Assembly (NCBI GenBank): GCA_942159475.1
Contig: OW804094.1
Coordinates: 15,187,708-15,251,707 of the forward strand
DNA length: 64,000 nt
Source of the DNA: Sthenelais limicola
Lineage: Eukaryota; Annelida; Polychaeta; Phyllodocida; Sigalionidae
Direction: 5' to 3'
Position numbers and translations under genes: made by a program. Under the pieces are notes generated by a model, which searched no databases, had not been told where the DNA came from, and saw only the letters and a program-made list of their open reading frames with translations. Positions 63,251-64,000 of the stretch are shown piece after piece (position 1 is the stretch's first letter; each line of letters begins with the position of its first letter).

Positions 63251-64000
63251 GTTACAGCGGTGTCCCCACCTACCTTACCTACCTGCCTATGCTTGCCCAC
63301 CAAGACCGTACGCAATTCTTACCCAAACCGAGCTGTTTCGCGCTACTCCACAGAGCAATGCTTTAACACCTGAATAGGTGATCACAGGTGTGGAGATCGC
63401 GAAACAGCTACCTGAGCAACCCCCCAAATATTTTGATGCACGCGCGTGGATGGGCTAGGCTGACGGAGTGTTCGTCCTTACGTGTGTTGTGTGTATTGTA
63501 TTTATAAAGGCACATTACTGTAGGGAGTGCCAATCTGGAATAAGAGCACTCCCCAAACCACACACATACAACAATTACAGATCTCTCAAGACTTAAACGT
63601 CTTGATTTGATATTATTTTATCCACACATGCCTGCAACTTTCGAAACGTGTAACTAATTAGGAATACAAGGATTATAACGTAAAGGTATGTAGCTAGCAA
63701 GCTCTCATTCTCTCTCTCTCTCTCTGGGAGTCTCGCGTTCAATCATTAAGTCTCTCTCCCTCTGATCTCCCTCTCATCTGTCCTACTCCACTCTCATTTC
63801 CCTCACCATTTCCCCTATCTTCCATGTCTTCCCCCTTCCTCTCCATCTTTCTTCCTCTTCCCTATCATGCATGTACACACAGATAGAGTCAAGCTCAATC
63901 AATGGTGAAGAAGGCAGTGTATTGTGCATGCTACTACTGGGAGGCAATGCCTGGCCTAACAAACCTCAGGTGCATGCAATCTACATGATCAATAAGTTAG
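63250..64000. other. right-edge flank
   Basis: No gene supported. Holds an inverted repeat (63332-63410), a TATAAA-like word near 63500, and C/T-rich low-complexity tracts near 63708-63850. Confidence 0.5.
63332..63410. repeat. inverted repeat with AGCTGTTTCGCG arms
   Basis: AGCTGTTTCGCG and CGCGAAACAGCT, extended by CTCCACA/TGTGGAG after a 2-nt mismatch, enclose ACACCTGAATAGGTGATCACAGGTGT, itself partly palindromic. Confidence 0.85.

Overview
This is eukaryotic, intron-rich, AT-rich animal nuclear DNA. It holds two complete spliced genes that converge on each other, a Ty3/gypsy retrotransposon at the left edge, and a dense load of small transposons. The two proteins are bilaterian-type, and the repeat content (gypsy element, tRNA-derived SINEs, Penelope-like motifs, many MITEs) fits a marine invertebrate. 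An echinoderm or another non-vertebrate deuterostome is my guess; the sequence alone does not fix the species.

Layout. (1) 1-4534, minus strand: Ty3/gypsy element running off the left edge. It has a tRNA-Leu-type primer site, one LTR and a gag-pol frame broken inside reverse transcriptase by a 46-bp piece of its own LTR/primer-site junction. (2) 5541-11986, plus strand: a p24-family cargo receptor (TMED9/TMED4 type). Six coding exons are present, five of which make one 216-residue protein. Exon 2 exists as two mutually exclusive versions of equal length (116 nt). (3) 60504 down to 17374, minus strand: one 32-exon gene of 5061 coding nt (1686 residues). All 31 splice junctions keep frame. It encodes a signal peptide, a modular glycosylated ectodomain with a furin-like RRKR site, one membrane span near residues 662-685, and about 1000 residues of charged coiled coil. 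I read it as an EVC2/limbin-like ciliary Hedgehog-pathway protein. (4) 60517-64000: its probable 5' flank, with a possible untranslated exon.

The introns are full of short inverted-repeat elements. Family A (about 240 bp, ends TATGGGTCAGAT) has 12 copies and family B (about 400 bp, ends ATATGTGATGTGTTTCAGG) has 9. Family C (about 110-bp foldback) has 4 and family D (about 355 bp) has 4. There are also single elements of hAT and other types, two SINE-like repeats, a LINE tail nested in a MITE, a 113-bp tandem repeat, a 1.2-kb hexamer array between inverted repeats and a long hairpin.

The most interesting observations are these. Seven family A or B MITE ends lie within about 10-22 bp of a splice site, and intron 5 of the EVC2-like gene is almost nothing but two MITEs, which suggests introner-like behaviour. 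The TMED gene has frame-enforced alternative exons. The gypsy pol break carries a tRNA-primed reverse-transcription relic.
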